Positions 54,750 to 63,841 of a stretch of 64,000 nt of DNA are shown piece by piece. Location: contig JAUJNG010000020.1 of the NCBI GenBank assembly GCA_030448265.1, forward strand, positions 30,931 through 94,930. Direction: 5' to 3'. The stretch's first letter is position 1; every line of letters starts with the position of its first letter. Origin of the DNA: Abditibacterium sp. (GTDB lineage: Bacteria; Armatimonadota; Abditibacteriia; Abditibacteriales; Abditibacteriaceae). The translations under genes were made by a program, and so were the position numbers. The notes under the pieces were generated by a model that saw only the letters and a list, made by a program, of their open reading frames with translations, ran no database searches and was not told where the DNA came from.

Positions 54750-57584
54750 ATGTTCTTGCGTTTTTCCCTTTCCTTCGCGCTCTGCCTGGCGCTCCTCTCC
54801 TTGTTTTCGACCTCCCACGCTCACGCTCAAACCCCGGCCGCCGCGCCGTCCCCCTGGCAAATCGAGTTTCTGGGGCCGCGCGGAGTTTCGCTGGCCTATC
54901 GGGGCGTGCCAATCATTCGCCGCTCCAGCCTTTATGTGGTCAAGCCTAAGTGGGCGGGTTTGCTCTTCGACCAGCGCGCGCAAAAACACAGCGTCGAAAA
55001 GCGCGATGGCGGCGCCCTTCACATCGAAGGTGAAAACGTCGATTTCGCCTCGCGCTACGATTTGATCCCCCTCGACGACACGACGTTCGAGATGCGTTTT
55101 CGCGGCGAATTGAAGCGCGACATTCCGGCGCAGATCGAGTTCGCGGCGGGCTATTTCAACGCCAATCTCTTCGCCAATCGCCCCTTTCAGGTGACCAATG
55201 GCATCGTGCCGGCTTTTCCCGCCCCCGAGGGATTGGTCGAAAAAGACCTCGCGCCCGAGTTCCAGAAGCTGGAATTCGATTCGCGCCTCGGCAAAATCGG
55301 CCTCGAAGTCGAATCGAAAAGCCGCGTCGTGTTCGCCGACGCGCGCCGCGACACCCAGAACTGGGCCAAAGAAGCCCCCGTTTTCTGGTGCGGCTGGACG
55401 GCGGGGGCGCAGCCGCTCAAATTCGGCACGCCGGTCGAAATGACGCTCCGCCTTCGCGTCGCGGCGCCCGTGACGCCCCCGAAAAAGCGCCCCGCAGCGG
55501 CCATCCGGCCCGCGCTGCTGCCGATTTCCGGCGCGGTCTCGACGCGCGACAGGCCGCTCGAAATCGTGCCGCGCCCGCAGAAAATGACCGTCACAGAGGG
55601 CGCGCCGTTCGCCCTGCGCGATGGCGCGCAATGGAGCGTCGTGGCGCCGCGCGGCGAGGCGCGTTTGCGCGACGCGCTGCAAAACGTGTTGCAGGGGCAG
55701 TGGAACATCCAGAGCGCCGCGCCGCGCGAACTCGCCAGCGATGCCGGCGGCTGGTGCCGCATCGTTCTGGGGGCGAGACAGCTTGATCTGGCCTCGCCCA
55801 AAGTGCTTCCCGCCTGGGCGAATCGCCCCGACGCTTACCGTTTGACGGTTGACCAAAGCGGCATCGAAATCAGCGCGCCCACGGCGCGCGGCGCGTTCTA
55901 CGGCATTCAGACCCTGGCCCAGCTGCTGCGTCCCGATGGCGCCGGTGCGAGCGCTGCACCAGTTCAAATCGAGGACTATGCGGCGCTTTCGTTTCGCGGC
56001 GCGCACTGGTTTCCCTCGCAGTCGGGCGTGCCGTTCCACAAAAAGCTCATCGGCGTGATGGCGCGCGCCAAAATGAACGCCGCCGTCATCCAGTGCGAAG
56101 CCGCGCGCTGGGATTCGCACCCCGAAATCGCTGCTCCCAACTCCATTTCCAAGGCCGATTTGCGCGAACTGGTCGCGCTGTGCCGCGCCAACTTCATCGA
56201 GCCGATTCCGCTTATCAACACCCCTGGCCACGCCGAGTGGATGTTTCGCAACGCTCAAAACCTCGACCTCGCCGAAGACCCGCAAACCCCTTACGCCTAC
56301 GCCGTCGGCAACCCGAAAAGCATGGCGTTCATTCATCAAATCCTGGGCGAAGCCATCGAGGTTTTCCGGCCCCAGACGTTTCACCTCGGCCACGATGAAG
56401 TCACCATGCGCGGTCGTTTTCCCAACCCCGACAACCCCTTTTACCGTCCAGGCCAGACCGCGACCGATCTGGTGATGGAAAATCTGAAGTCTCTGCACGG
56501 CTGGCTCGGCGCGCAGGGTATCAAAACCATGGTGTGGAGCGATATGTTTCTGCATCACGACGAAGGGCCGGACGCCGCTTCGGCTCCCAGCGTCGCCGAG
56601 GCGCAGAAGCGGCGCCAGATGCTGCCCAAAGACGTGGTTATCGCCGACTGGCATTACGGCTCCAACCAGAAATATCCCAGCCTGGAAATCTTCAAGAAAG
56701 ACGGGCTGCAAACCGTCGCCTCGACCTGGAACACGCCGCAAAACATCCGCTACTTTTCGCAGGCGGCGCGCGAAAACGGCTCGCTGGGTCTGCTCCAGAC
56801 CACCTGGGCGGGCTTTTTTCCCGACGAAAAAACGCTCGAAACGCAGCTCTCCCAGTTCACCGCCTTTATTTTGGCGGGTGACTATGCCTGGTCGGGCCGC
56901 GAAGAGGCGCCCAGTGAACTGCCTTACGATGTCGTAGCGCAGTGGGGCGAGGCCTATGCGCCCCAAACCAGCGCCGAAAGCGCCGGAGCGCAGGTCGATT
57001 TGAGCCTGGTGGCTCAGGTCGCGCCGGAAAACTGGCTCGGCCTGGGCGCGGGGCGCGATCTGGCCGCGCTTTTCACCGAAGGTGACGCAGCGAGGCGCTT
57101 CGCCGATGTCAGCTTCCAGCTTCCCCCTCAAAAATTAGTCGTGCTGTCGAAGGCGCCGCACCAACTCGCACCGCAAGGTGCGCTGAAGGTTCTGGCCGTC
57201 GAAATCGGCGCCCGCGCCGCGCACATCGCGCTTCTCCATTCCACGCTGTGGAGCGTTCCCGACGGCGTAACCGCCGCCACAATGCGCGTCGAATACCTTG
57301 ATGGCACCCGCGCCGCGTTCGATTTGAAGACCGGAATCAGCGTGACTCCGTGGCAGGGCGAGGCGGTCGCCGTCAACGCGCGGCGCGGCTGGACTGCCTC
57401 CTCGCCCGACGGCACCTCAATGGGCCTGCGCGTCTCGCGCTGGGAAAATCCCTTCCCCGCCAAACCCATCGCGCGGCTCCATTTCACGCCCGTGGATGTC
57501 GAGGCGGGCTACGTTCTCGCCGGAATCACGCTCATCGACGACTCGGCGCAGCAACCAAGAGTCGCGGGCGGTTTTTCCAGGTAG
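54750..57584 (+). CDS. secreted GH20 beta-N-acetylhexosaminidase-like enzyme
   Basis: The 944-residue protein has a signal peptide (MFLRFSLSFALCLALLSLFSTSHAHA) and an N-terminal beta region of about 220 residues. A GH20b-like domain (LEIVPRPQKMTVTEGAPF, TARGAFYGIQTLAQLL) is followed by the GH20 barrel: PLINTPGHAEWMF, FHLGHDEVTMRG (catalytic Asp-Glu) and VIADWHYGSNQ. The usual HIGGDE is HLGHDE here. A C-terminal beta domain follows. It should release terminal GlcNAc or GalNAc from chitin, peptidoglycan or glycans. I chose ATG 54750; an open frame from 54591 runs through the repeat. Confidence 0.88.
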   Translation: MFLRFSLSFALCLALLSLFSTSHAHAQTPAAAPSPWQIEFLGPRGVSLAYRGVPIIRRSSLYVVKPKWAGLLFDQRAQKHSVEKRDGGALHIEGENVDFASRYDLIPLDDTTFEMRFRGELKRDIPAQIEFAAGYFNANLFANRPFQVTNGIVPAFPAPEGLVEKDLAPEFQKLEFDSRLGKIGLEVESKSRVVFADARRDTQNWAKEAPVFWCGWTAGAQPLKFGTPVEMTLRLRVAAPVTPPKKRPAAAIRPALLPISGAVSTRDRPLEIVPRPQKMTVTEGAPFALRDGAQWSVVAPRGEARLRDALQNVLQGQWNIQSAAPRELASDAGGWCRIVLGARQLDLASPKVLPAWANRPDAYRLTVDQSGIEISAPTARGAFYGIQTLAQLLRPDGAGASAAPVQIEDYAALSFRGAHWFPSQSGVPFHKKLIGVMARAKMNAAVIQCEAARWDSHPEIAAPNSISKADLRELVALCRANFIEPIPLINTPGHAEWMFRNAQNLDLAEDPQTPYAYAVGNPKSMAFIHQILGEAIEVFRPQTFHLGHDEVTMRGRFPNPDNPFYRPGQTATDLVMENLKSLHGWLGAQGIKTMVWSDMFLHHDEGPDAASAPSVAEAQKRRQMLPKDVVIADWHYGSNQKYPSLEIFKKDGLQTVASTWNTPQNIRYFSQAARENGSLGLLQTTWAGFFPDEKTLETQLSQFTAFILAGDYAWSGREEAPSELPYDVVAQWGEAYAPQTSAESAGAQVDLSLVAQVAPENWLGLGAGRDLAALFTEGDAARRFADVSFQLPPQKLVVLSKAPHQLAPQGALKVLAVEIGARAAHIALLHSTLWSVPDGVTAATMRVEYLDGTRAAFDLKTGISVTPWQGEAVAVNARRGWTASSPDGTSMGLRVSRWENPFPAKPIARLHFTPVDVEAGYVLAGITLIDDSAQQPRVAGGFSR

Positions 57585-57613
57585 ATTGAAGAAGGCGGCG
57601 CAGCGCGGGACAA

Positions 57614-57790
57614 TAGACCTCTTGCAAAAGTGCCGAAGTGGAACAATTTGTCATTCCGAGGGAGCCTCGGCGACCGAGGAATCAGCCGGAATTTCGACCG
57701 ATTGAGTCGAAACCAATCGAAACTGCGAGTGATTCCTCGGTCGCCGAGGCTCCCTCGGAATGACAGACCCCTACTTTTGCAAGAGGTCTA
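57614..57790. repeat. two-layer nested inverted repeat
   Basis: Outer 18-base arms TAGACCTCTTGCAAAAGT (57614-57631) and complement (57773-57790) are exact. Inner 36-base arms (57649-57684 and 57730-57765), containing TCATTCCGAGGGAGCCTCGG and ACCGAGGAATC, are also exact. Unpaired spacers separate the layers. From memory, TCATTCCGA...GAATC palindromes are widespread in unrelated bacteria. Confidence 0.95.
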
Positions 57791-57811
57791 ATAAAGCACG
57801 AGTTTTTAACG

Positions 57812-58546
57812 ATGAAATCACGTTTCTGGCGCCTGTGGTTGGTGCTGCTAAGCTGCGGCGCGGCCATCGTGTCCGTCGTTGTGCCCGTTGTGGGAGGTTG
57901 CGCTTCGCGCTCGGCTACGCCGCTGTGGAACCTGCCGGCGCTGATCGGGCAGCCAATGGAGGTGGCCCGCAAAACCCTGGGCAAACCGCACAGCGAATCA
58001 CAGGTTGCGCCAGGCACCAGACAAGGCCTGTGGAAGCGTGACGACACCACACTTCGGGTCACTTGGAAAAGCCGCAGTGGGCGCGTTATCGCTTATGAGG
58101 TGATTTCTCGTGACGATGCGCGCGCTCTGCGTGACGGCGAAACCGCTCCGCTCCTGATTCCAGGGCAATTGAAGGAAAACGACCCTCGCTACAGCACGCA
58201 GTGGATCGAAGCGACCGACCGGCCCTTGTTTTACACCGGCGTGAAGGTGGTTCCGGCGCCCAAAAATCACCCTGTGGTGATTCGGGTCAGTGGGAGCCAG
58301 GCGCTGCTTCAAGTGGCTTATCAAGTCAGTTCGGCGAGCGGCACCAGCGAGAATTTCATGACGATAGCACCGTGGGAAGCCTCTTTCACTTTGCCCGATG
58401 ATGCGACCATCGCTGTGGCGGCAGATCTTTACAAACCCCTGAGCAAAACCCCGTTCCAGATGAAGGTGGAAATCATTGCCGATGGAAAAGTGGTGGCCAG
58501 CGATGCTTCGACGGGACGAACCGTGCGCTGCAACTACGAACTGTAA
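57812..58546 (+). CDS. lipoprotein of unknown function
   Basis: The 244-residue protein has a lipoprotein signal (VSVVVPVVGGC, lipobox VGGC at about residue 30). A mature part follows with LIGQPMEVARKTLGKPHSESQVAPG, which resembles the short SmpA/OmlA-like GxPxxxVxxxLGxP strand-helix unit, followed by a beta-rich domain ending in VRCNYEL. The role is unknown; an envelope-associated binding protein is likely. It stands alone between a nested repeat and a cloverleaf-like repeat and converges on the truncated LacI gene. Confidence 0.6.
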   Translation: MKSRFWRLWLVLLSCGAAIVSVVVPVVGGCASRSATPLWNLPALIGQPMEVARKTLGKPHSESQVAPGTRQGLWKRDDTTLRVTWKSRSGRVIAYEVISRDDARALRDGETAPLLIPGQLKENDPRYSTQWIEATDRPLFYTGVKVVPAPKNHPVVIRVSGSQALLQVAYQVSSASGTSENFMTIAPWEASFTLPDDATIAVAADLYKPLSKTPFQMKVEIIADGKVVASDASTGRTVRCNYEL

Positions 58547-58564
58547 CTTGGCGACGTCGGCTGG

Positions 58565-58678
58565 TTTGCAGCGAATGAATTCACCGCAACAACGACGGAA
58601 GTCCGCCTGCGCGGACTGAGGCCCCAACCTGCGAAGGCAGGTTTCGCTTCCCTTTGCGGCGAATTCATTCGCTGCAAA
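58565..58678. repeat. cloverleaf-like palindromic element, copy 2
   Basis: Outer arms TTTGCAGCGAATGAATTC (from 58565 to 58589) and their complement (58653-58678) pair with one or two mismatches. Two stem-loops lie inside, AGTCCGCCTGCGCGGACT and AACCTGCGAAGGCAGGTT, so the strand can fold as a three-stem cloverleaf. Copy 1 at 1948-2155 has the same three stems plus an inserted segment. It lies between convergent genes. Confidence 0.92.
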
Positions 58679-58686
58679 AGGAGCCG

Positions 58687-59424
58687 CTAAATCTTCGCCT
58701 CAACGGGTGCGGTGGTCTCGCCGTGAACGATTTCGCCCTTCACAACCAGCGCCTGAGACGGCATGGTGGGTTGGGCCAGGCGTTGCACCACCAGGCGAAC
58801 GGCGGCGCGGCCCATTTCTGAAAAATTCGGATCAACGCTCGTCAAGCGGCGCTTGCCCATCATTTCCACCGGCCAGGCGTCGAAACCGGTCACGCTCACG
58901 TCGTCGGGCACGCGCAGGCCCTCGTTTTCCAGGGCGTCCATGACCTGGCGAGCCAGCAAGTCGTTGGCGCACAGCAGCGCCGTCGTGCCGCCGCGCACCG
59001 CATCGAGAATGCCCCGCACCTCGTGCAGCGTGTAACCCTGATAGATTTCCCTGCCGAAAAAGCGCTGCGCGTCGAGCGCGAGACCTTCTCCCAGACAGCC
59101 TTGCACAAAACCCGCCTGGCGCGCCTCGAAAAACGTGGTCGCCGAATGCCCTCCCAGCCACGCCAGGCGGCGATGGCCCAGCGCGCTGAGATGAACTACC
59201 AGAGCGCGCACTGCCTCAACATCGTCGGAAAGAACGGTATCGATGCTGAGGCCGCGATAGAGGCGCCCCACACTGACAACGGGCACCTGAGCCGCGATGC
59301 AGGCGACGTCGCGCTCCTGATGGGCACCGCGCAAGATGATGCCTCGGCAGATCCGCTCGCGCACCAGAGCGGGCACCGCCGACGGGTCAGCCTCCATCGC
59401 GTGCTGCTCATCATCGCTCATGGC
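58687..59424 (-). pseudogene. LacI-family regulator lacking its DNA-binding domain
   Basis: The frame encodes the C-terminal sugar-binding part of a LacI/GalR regulator: RICRGIILRGAH, VPVVSVGRLYRG, VLSDDVEAVRALVVHLSALGHRRLAWLGG, GTTALLCANDLLARQVMDAL, VPDDVSVTGFDAWP and RRLTSVDPNFSEMGRAAVRL. About 60 to 120 N-terminal residues, including the helix-turn-helix, are absent; homology begins near SDDEQHAMEAD and abuts the truncated prepilin gene on the other strand. As it stands it could not bind DNA. It may be a deletion product or an assembly junction. Confidence 0.75.
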
Positions 59425-60043
59425 GAAGCAGATCGGTTTGGGCATCATGCAATACACCCAGGATTACGATGAGATTCTGCCTCCGGCCTATATGAAGGGA
59501 GGCACGCCATTCATAGCCATTTCGTGGGATAACATGACTGCCGCTTACATGGGTATGAAGGTCGTAGAAAAGGGCAGTCCGCAAATTTTTCAGTGTCCCA
59601 GCGATACGGTGGTTCGAACCTCTGCCGGCTACACTCCGCGCAGCTACTCGATGATACGCGGCAATAACGGCGTGGTGAACGTCGCCACCGTGACGACAAA
59701 TGGCGTGCTCGCGGTGATGAGCAAACCACTATCGGCCATTCCGGCTCCATCCAGCACGCTTATGGTCTCCGAGTATCATCAGGACGCCAACCGGTTCGGC
59801 TACAGCGACAATTCTTTCGTGGACTGGCCGATGACAACGGCCTCCAGAAACAAGGGCACGCAGAATTGCCCTCTCAATGCAGACTGCACGACGGCTCAAG
59901 CCATTGAGCCGGTGCATATGGGCGGATGGAATTACCTGTTTGCTGACGGCCATGCCAAATGGCTGAAGCCGGAAAGAACCATCGGCCCCACCGGCAACCC
60001 TAATACCCCCAGAGGAATGTGGACGGTCAACGAAGACGATTAA
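59420..60043 (+). pseudogene. prepilin-like protein (DUF1559-type) lacking its N-terminal pilin signal
   Basis: The product reads MAKQIGLGIMQYTQDYDEILPPAY, then SIPASSTLMV-like ALSAIPAPSSTLMVSEYHQD, and GWNYLFADGHAKWLKPERT near the end. These are hallmarks of the secreted prepilin-like proteins that normally start with a type IV pilin signal (GFTLIELLVVIAIIAIL) about 35 residues before KQIGLG. That signal is absent: upstream of about 59420 the frame runs into antisense LacI sequence. Without it the protein could not be exported or assembled. An intrinsic-type hairpin (60062) follows the stop. Confidence 0.75.
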
Positions 60044-60061
60044 GAGCCTATCCGAGGACCA

Positions 60062-60091
60062 GGGCGGAGTTGGGAGTTCCCGACTCCGCCC
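60062..60091 (+). terminator. probable terminator after the truncated prepilin gene
   Basis: GGGCGGAGT (60062-60070) pairs with ACTCCGCCC (60083-60091), with GGGAGTTCCC as an inner stem-loop. A short T-containing tract (TTGCCTTTG) follows. Position 19 bases after the stop supports termination. Confidence 0.65.
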
Positions 60092-60217
60092 TTGCCTTTG
60101 CGGAGCGGCCTGTCACACAACGCTGACGACTTTTCAAGCCGCGATGTGTCGGTTTTTGTGGCCGCGCGGTTTCGCTCCGTGCAACGGAAATTATCACGCC
60201 TTTCAAAAGGAATATCT

Positions 60218-62524
60218 ATGTCACGATTCAGTGCTTTGAAAACTTTCGCTGTGATCGCCGCCTTATCATTCACGTTCGGAGCGGGCGGCTGCGCCCTCGC
60301 ACAGGAGAGGGCCGCCACTGAACAGCGCGTCACGGTCGCCTCGGATGGAAGCGGGCAATATAAAACCGTGCAGGAAGCCGTCAATGCCGCTCCCACCGAT
60401 AAAACCAGGCGCTTTGTGATTCATCTCAAGCCTGGCACTTACAAAGAAAAACTGGTCGTCCCCCAGGACAAAGGGCCGATCACATTTCAGGGCGACGACG
60501 CCCTCACCACGATTTTGACCTACGACGACTTCGCCGGAAAGCTCGACGCCGCCGGAAAGCCGTTGGGGACGGGGGGCAGTTACAGCGTCAGCATCGCCTC
60601 TGATGATTTCATCGCGGAAAACGTCACGTTTGAAAATTCTCACGAAATCGGCGGCGGAACCGGCAATCAGGCGTTGGCGCTGAGTTTCAAAGGGGATCGG
60701 GGCGTTTTTCGCAAATGCCGTTTTCTGGGCCGCCAGGACACCATTTATCTGGAGCGCAACCGCCAGTATTTCGAGGACTGCTTCATCGCCGGACAGGTGG
60801 ACTTCATTTTTGGCGGCGCCACCGCCTGGTTCGAGCGCTGCCAGTTGCACTGCGTGGCGAAAGGCATTGCGATCACCGCCGCTTCCACGCCGCAGGACAT
60901 CCCCTTCGGCTATGTGTTTTCCCATTGCAAAATCACGGCGGAAGCGCCCGCGAACTGGACGACGCATCTGGGACGGCCCTGGCGCCCCTATGCCAGCGTG
61001 ACCTATCTCCATACCGAGATGGCCGGCATTATCGCGCCCGCCGGTTGGAACAATTGGAGCAAGCAAGAAAACGAAAAAACCGCCCGTTTCGCCGAATTCG
61101 GCAGCACGGGCGCGGGCGCCAATTCCGCCGCGCGCGTCGGCTGGGCCAGACAGCTCACCGCAGAGGAAGCCGCCGCCATCACGCTGGAAAGAGTGATGGG
61201 CAATTGGAAGCCGCCCGTGACGACGGCCTCGCAGATCGTGGCGACTGCTGTAGCGACTGCTGTGGCGCAACCGACCACCGCCGCCGTTGCGCCCCTGAGC
61301 GCGGGAGAATTCCTCGCCGGCCCGCGCATCGCGGCCCTGCCGCCGGCTCTGCGCGCCGCCTGGCAGGGTTATCTCGCGCGCTCCACTCTTCGCTTAAGTG
61401 CCGACAAAGCCGCTCTGGAGGCCGAATTGAAAGCCACGCGCGCGACAAAACCGATTCCGGCGCCCGAAGGCGCGGTTTGGAAGGTCACTTCCGGCATCGC
61501 CGCCGCTTGGTATGGCAGCGAGGAGGCGCGTCGCGTCGCGGACGCGATGATTTCCTTTCAAACCCCCAGTGGCGGCTGGTCGAAGGCCGTCGCCTTCGAC
61601 AAAGGCCCGCGCCGCGCGGGGATGCACTGGACGACGCGCAGCGACAACTGGTATTACGTCGGCACCTTCGACAACCGCGCCACCACCGAGCCGATGCGCC
61701 TGCTCGCCAGAGTGCATGGCGCCACCAAAGACCCCAAATACAGCGCCGCTTTTCTCAAAGCTGTGGATTACGCACTCGAAGCGCAGTTTCCCAACGGTGG
61801 CTGGCCGCAAACTTATCCGCTCGCGGGCGGCTACCACGACGCCGTGACTTTCAACGACGATGCGATGGTGCATATCCTCGAAGTGCTGCGCGATGTCGCG
61901 CAAAACGAGCCGGAATATGCTTTTGTGGACGCCGCGCGCCGCGACAGGGCGCGCGCGGCGGTCGCGGCGGGCTTGGAGTGCATTTTGCGGGCGCAGGTGG
62001 TGCAAAACGGTGTGCGCACCGTGTGGGGCGCGCAGCACGACCCGCTCACGCTCGCTCCGGCAGCGGCCCGCGCCTTCGAGCCGGCTTCGCTTTCGGCGGG
62101 CGAGAGTCTGGGCATCGTGCAGTTTCTCATGGGCGTTCCCAAACCAACTCCCGCCGTGATCGAAGCGGTTCAAGGTGCCGTTTCCTGGTATAACCTGGTC
62201 AAAATCGGCGGCATCGAAGTCGTCAGGCAGCCGCAAAAAGACGCGCCCAGAGGCTTCAATACCGTTGTCATTCCCAACCCCAGGGGTGCGCCGGTGTGGG
62301 CGCGCTTTTACGAAATCGGCACCAACCGTCCTATTTTCATCGGGCGCGACGCGGTGGTGAAATATCGCCTCGCCGACCTTTCCCTCGACGCGCGCACCGG
62401 ATACGCCTGGTATGTCACCAAGCCTCAGGAAATGCTGGAAAAAACCTACCCGAAATGGAAGGCGAAGTGGGCGCCGCAAGCCGTGTCGAAACTGGCTGCG
62501 GCAAAAATCAAGGAGAAATCGTAA
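60218..62524 (+). CDS. secreted pectinesterase (CE8) fused to pectate lyase (PL10)
   Basis: The 768-residue protein has a signal peptide (about 1-29) and then a CE8 beta-helix: TVASDGSGQYKTVQEAV, GTGNQALAL, GRQDTIYLERNRQYFEDC and GQVDFIFGGATAWFE (catalytic Asp pair), LGRPWRPY. A Thr/Ala/Val-rich linker (about 345-385) leads to a PL10-type domain with FQTPSGGWSKAV, NWYYVGTFDN, FPNGGWPQTYPL and TFNDDAMVHILEVL. CE8 removes methyl esters from pectin and PL10 then cleaves the exposed polygalacturonate, so the fusion couples successive steps. ATG 60218 has AAAAGGA upstream. The next gene starts directly after the stop. Confidence 0.92.
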   Translation: MSRFSALKTFAVIAALSFTFGAGGCALAQERAATEQRVTVASDGSGQYKTVQEAVNAAPTDKTRRFVIHLKPGTYKEKLVVPQDKGPITFQGDDALTTILTYDDFAGKLDAAGKPLGTGGSYSVSIASDDFIAENVTFENSHEIGGGTGNQALALSFKGDRGVFRKCRFLGRQDTIYLERNRQYFEDCFIAGQVDFIFGGATAWFERCQLHCVAKGIAITAASTPQDIPFGYVFSHCKITAEAPANWTTHLGRPWRPYASVTYLHTEMAGIIAPAGWNNWSKQENEKTARFAEFGSTGAGANSAARVGWARQLTAEEAAAITLERVMGNWKPPVTTASQIVATAVATAVAQPTTAAVAPLSAGEFLAGPRIAALPPALRAAWQGYLARSTLRLSADKAALEAELKATRATKPIPAPEGAVWKVTSGIAAAWYGSEEARRVADAMISFQTPSGGWSKAVAFDKGPRRAGMHWTTRSDNWYYVGTFDNRATTEPMRLLARVHGATKDPKYSAAFLKAVDYALEAQFPNGGWPQTYPLAGGYHDAVTFNDDAMVHILEVLRDVAQNEPEYAFVDAARRDRARAAVAAGLECILRAQVVQNGVRTVWGAQHDPLTLAPAAARAFEPASLSAGESLGIVQFLMGVPKPTPAVIEAVQGAVSWYNLVKIGGIEVVRQPQKDAPRGFNTVVIPNPRGAPVWARFYEIGTNRPIFIGRDAVVKYRLADLSLDARTGYAWYVTKPQEMLEKTYPKWKAKWAPQAVSKLAAAKIKEKS

Positions 62525-63841
62525 ATGTCACAACGCAAACGCTACGCAATTGTAGGATTGGGATCACGGTCGCGGATGTTTTCGATGGCCCTCTTGCAAG
62601 ATTATTCAGCTCACGGCGAACTGGTGGCGTTTTGCGACGCCAACCAGACGCGCATGGACTATTACAACCGCACTTTTTGCGACAAGCTGGGCGCGAAGCC
62701 GGTTGCCACCTACAAACCCGAAGGCTTCGACGCGATGATCGAGGCCGAGCAAGTGGACTGCGTGATCGTGACCACCATCGACCGCGCCCACCATCGCTAC
62801 ATCATCCGCGCCATGGAACTGGGCTGCGACGCCATCACCGAAAAGCCCATGACCGTCGATGCGCCCAAATGCCAGGCGATTCTCGACACCCAGAAAAGGA
62901 CGGGGCGCAATCTCACCGTCACCTTCAACTACCGCTACGCGCCGCGCAACTCCAAAGTCAAGGAACTGTTGCAGACGGGTGCGATTGGGCAGGTGAACTC
63001 GGTTCATTTCGAGTGGCTGCTCTCGACGGTGCACGGCGCCGACTACTTCCGTAGATGGCACCGCGACAAGCGCAATTCGGGCGGCCTGATGGTGCATAAA
63101 TCGACGCATCATTTCGATCTGGTCAACTGGTGGCTCGACACCACACCTGAAACCGTCTTTGGCTTTGGCGACCTGCGTTTTTATGGCCGCGAGAACGCCG
63201 AAGAGCGCGGGGTGAGCAAGTTTTACGGGCGCGCGCTGGGTCATCCTCACGCGCAGGACGACCCTTTCGCGCTTCATCTCGACCGCGACGAGCGTTTGCG
63301 CGCCATGTATCTCGATGCCGAACACGAGGACGGCTACACGCGCGATGTCAGCGTGTTTGGCGACGGCATTTCAATTGAAGACGATATGTCCGTTCTGGTG
63401 CGCTACAAAAACCGCGCGACGATGAGTTATCACCTCACGGCCTATTCGCCGTGGGAAGGCTACCGCGTGGCGTTCAACGGCACCAAAGGGCGCCTGGAAT
63501 ACGAGGTTCACGAAGCGTCGTATGTGAGCGGCTCGGAAGGCGACACCAATCGCCCTGAAATCCGCGACGCGAAGGAGGTCGAGGTGAACGAACCGGCGCG
63601 CATCCTGATTCGCCCTCTGTGGGGCAAGCCGATGGAAGTGGCGGTGGAATCGGGCGGCGGCGCCCAGGGCGGCGGCGATAAGCGGCTGCTGGAAGATGTC
63701 TTTCTGGGCGCGCAAAACGATCCGTTGGGACGCGCGGCCAACCATGTCGATGGCGCCCTCTCGATTCTCACCGGCATCGCCGCCAACCAGTCGTTTGCAA
63801 CGGGAATGCCCGTGCAGGTGTCGACGCTCGGCCGGTTCTGA
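62525..63841 (+). CDS. Gfo/Idh/MocA-family oxidoreductase
   Basis: The 438-residue protein has the N-terminal NAD(P) Rossmann fold (YAIVGLGSRSRMF), VDCVIVTTIDRAHHRYI and the family EKP motif (DAITEKPMTVDAPKC), followed by the C-terminal alpha/beta domain with NYRYAPRN and GGLMVHKSTHHFDLVNWWLD (His-rich active-site region). It oxidises or reduces a sugar or sugar-acid derivative. ATG 62525 directly follows the upstream stop, with AAGGAG inside the upstream coding end, so it is co-translated with the pectin-degrading enzyme and may act on a product of pectin breakdown (inference). Confidence 0.9.
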   Translation: MSQRKRYAIVGLGSRSRMFSMALLQDYSAHGELVAFCDANQTRMDYYNRTFCDKLGAKPVATYKPEGFDAMIEAEQVDCVIVTTIDRAHHRYIIRAMELGCDAITEKPMTVDAPKCQAILDTQKRTGRNLTVTFNYRYAPRNSKVKELLQTGAIGQVNSVHFEWLLSTVHGADYFRRWHRDKRNSGGLMVHKSTHHFDLVNWWLDTTPETVFGFGDLRFYGRENAEERGVSKFYGRALGHPHAQDDPFALHLDRDERLRAMYLDAEHEDGYTRDVSVFGDGISIEDDMSVLVRYKNRATMSYHLTAYSPWEGYRVAFNGTKGRLEYEVHEASYVSGSEGDTNRPEIRDAKEVEVNEPARILIRPLWGKPMEVAVESGGGAQGGGDKRLLEDVFLGAQNDPLGRAANHVDGALSILTGIAANQSFATGMPVQVSTLGRF

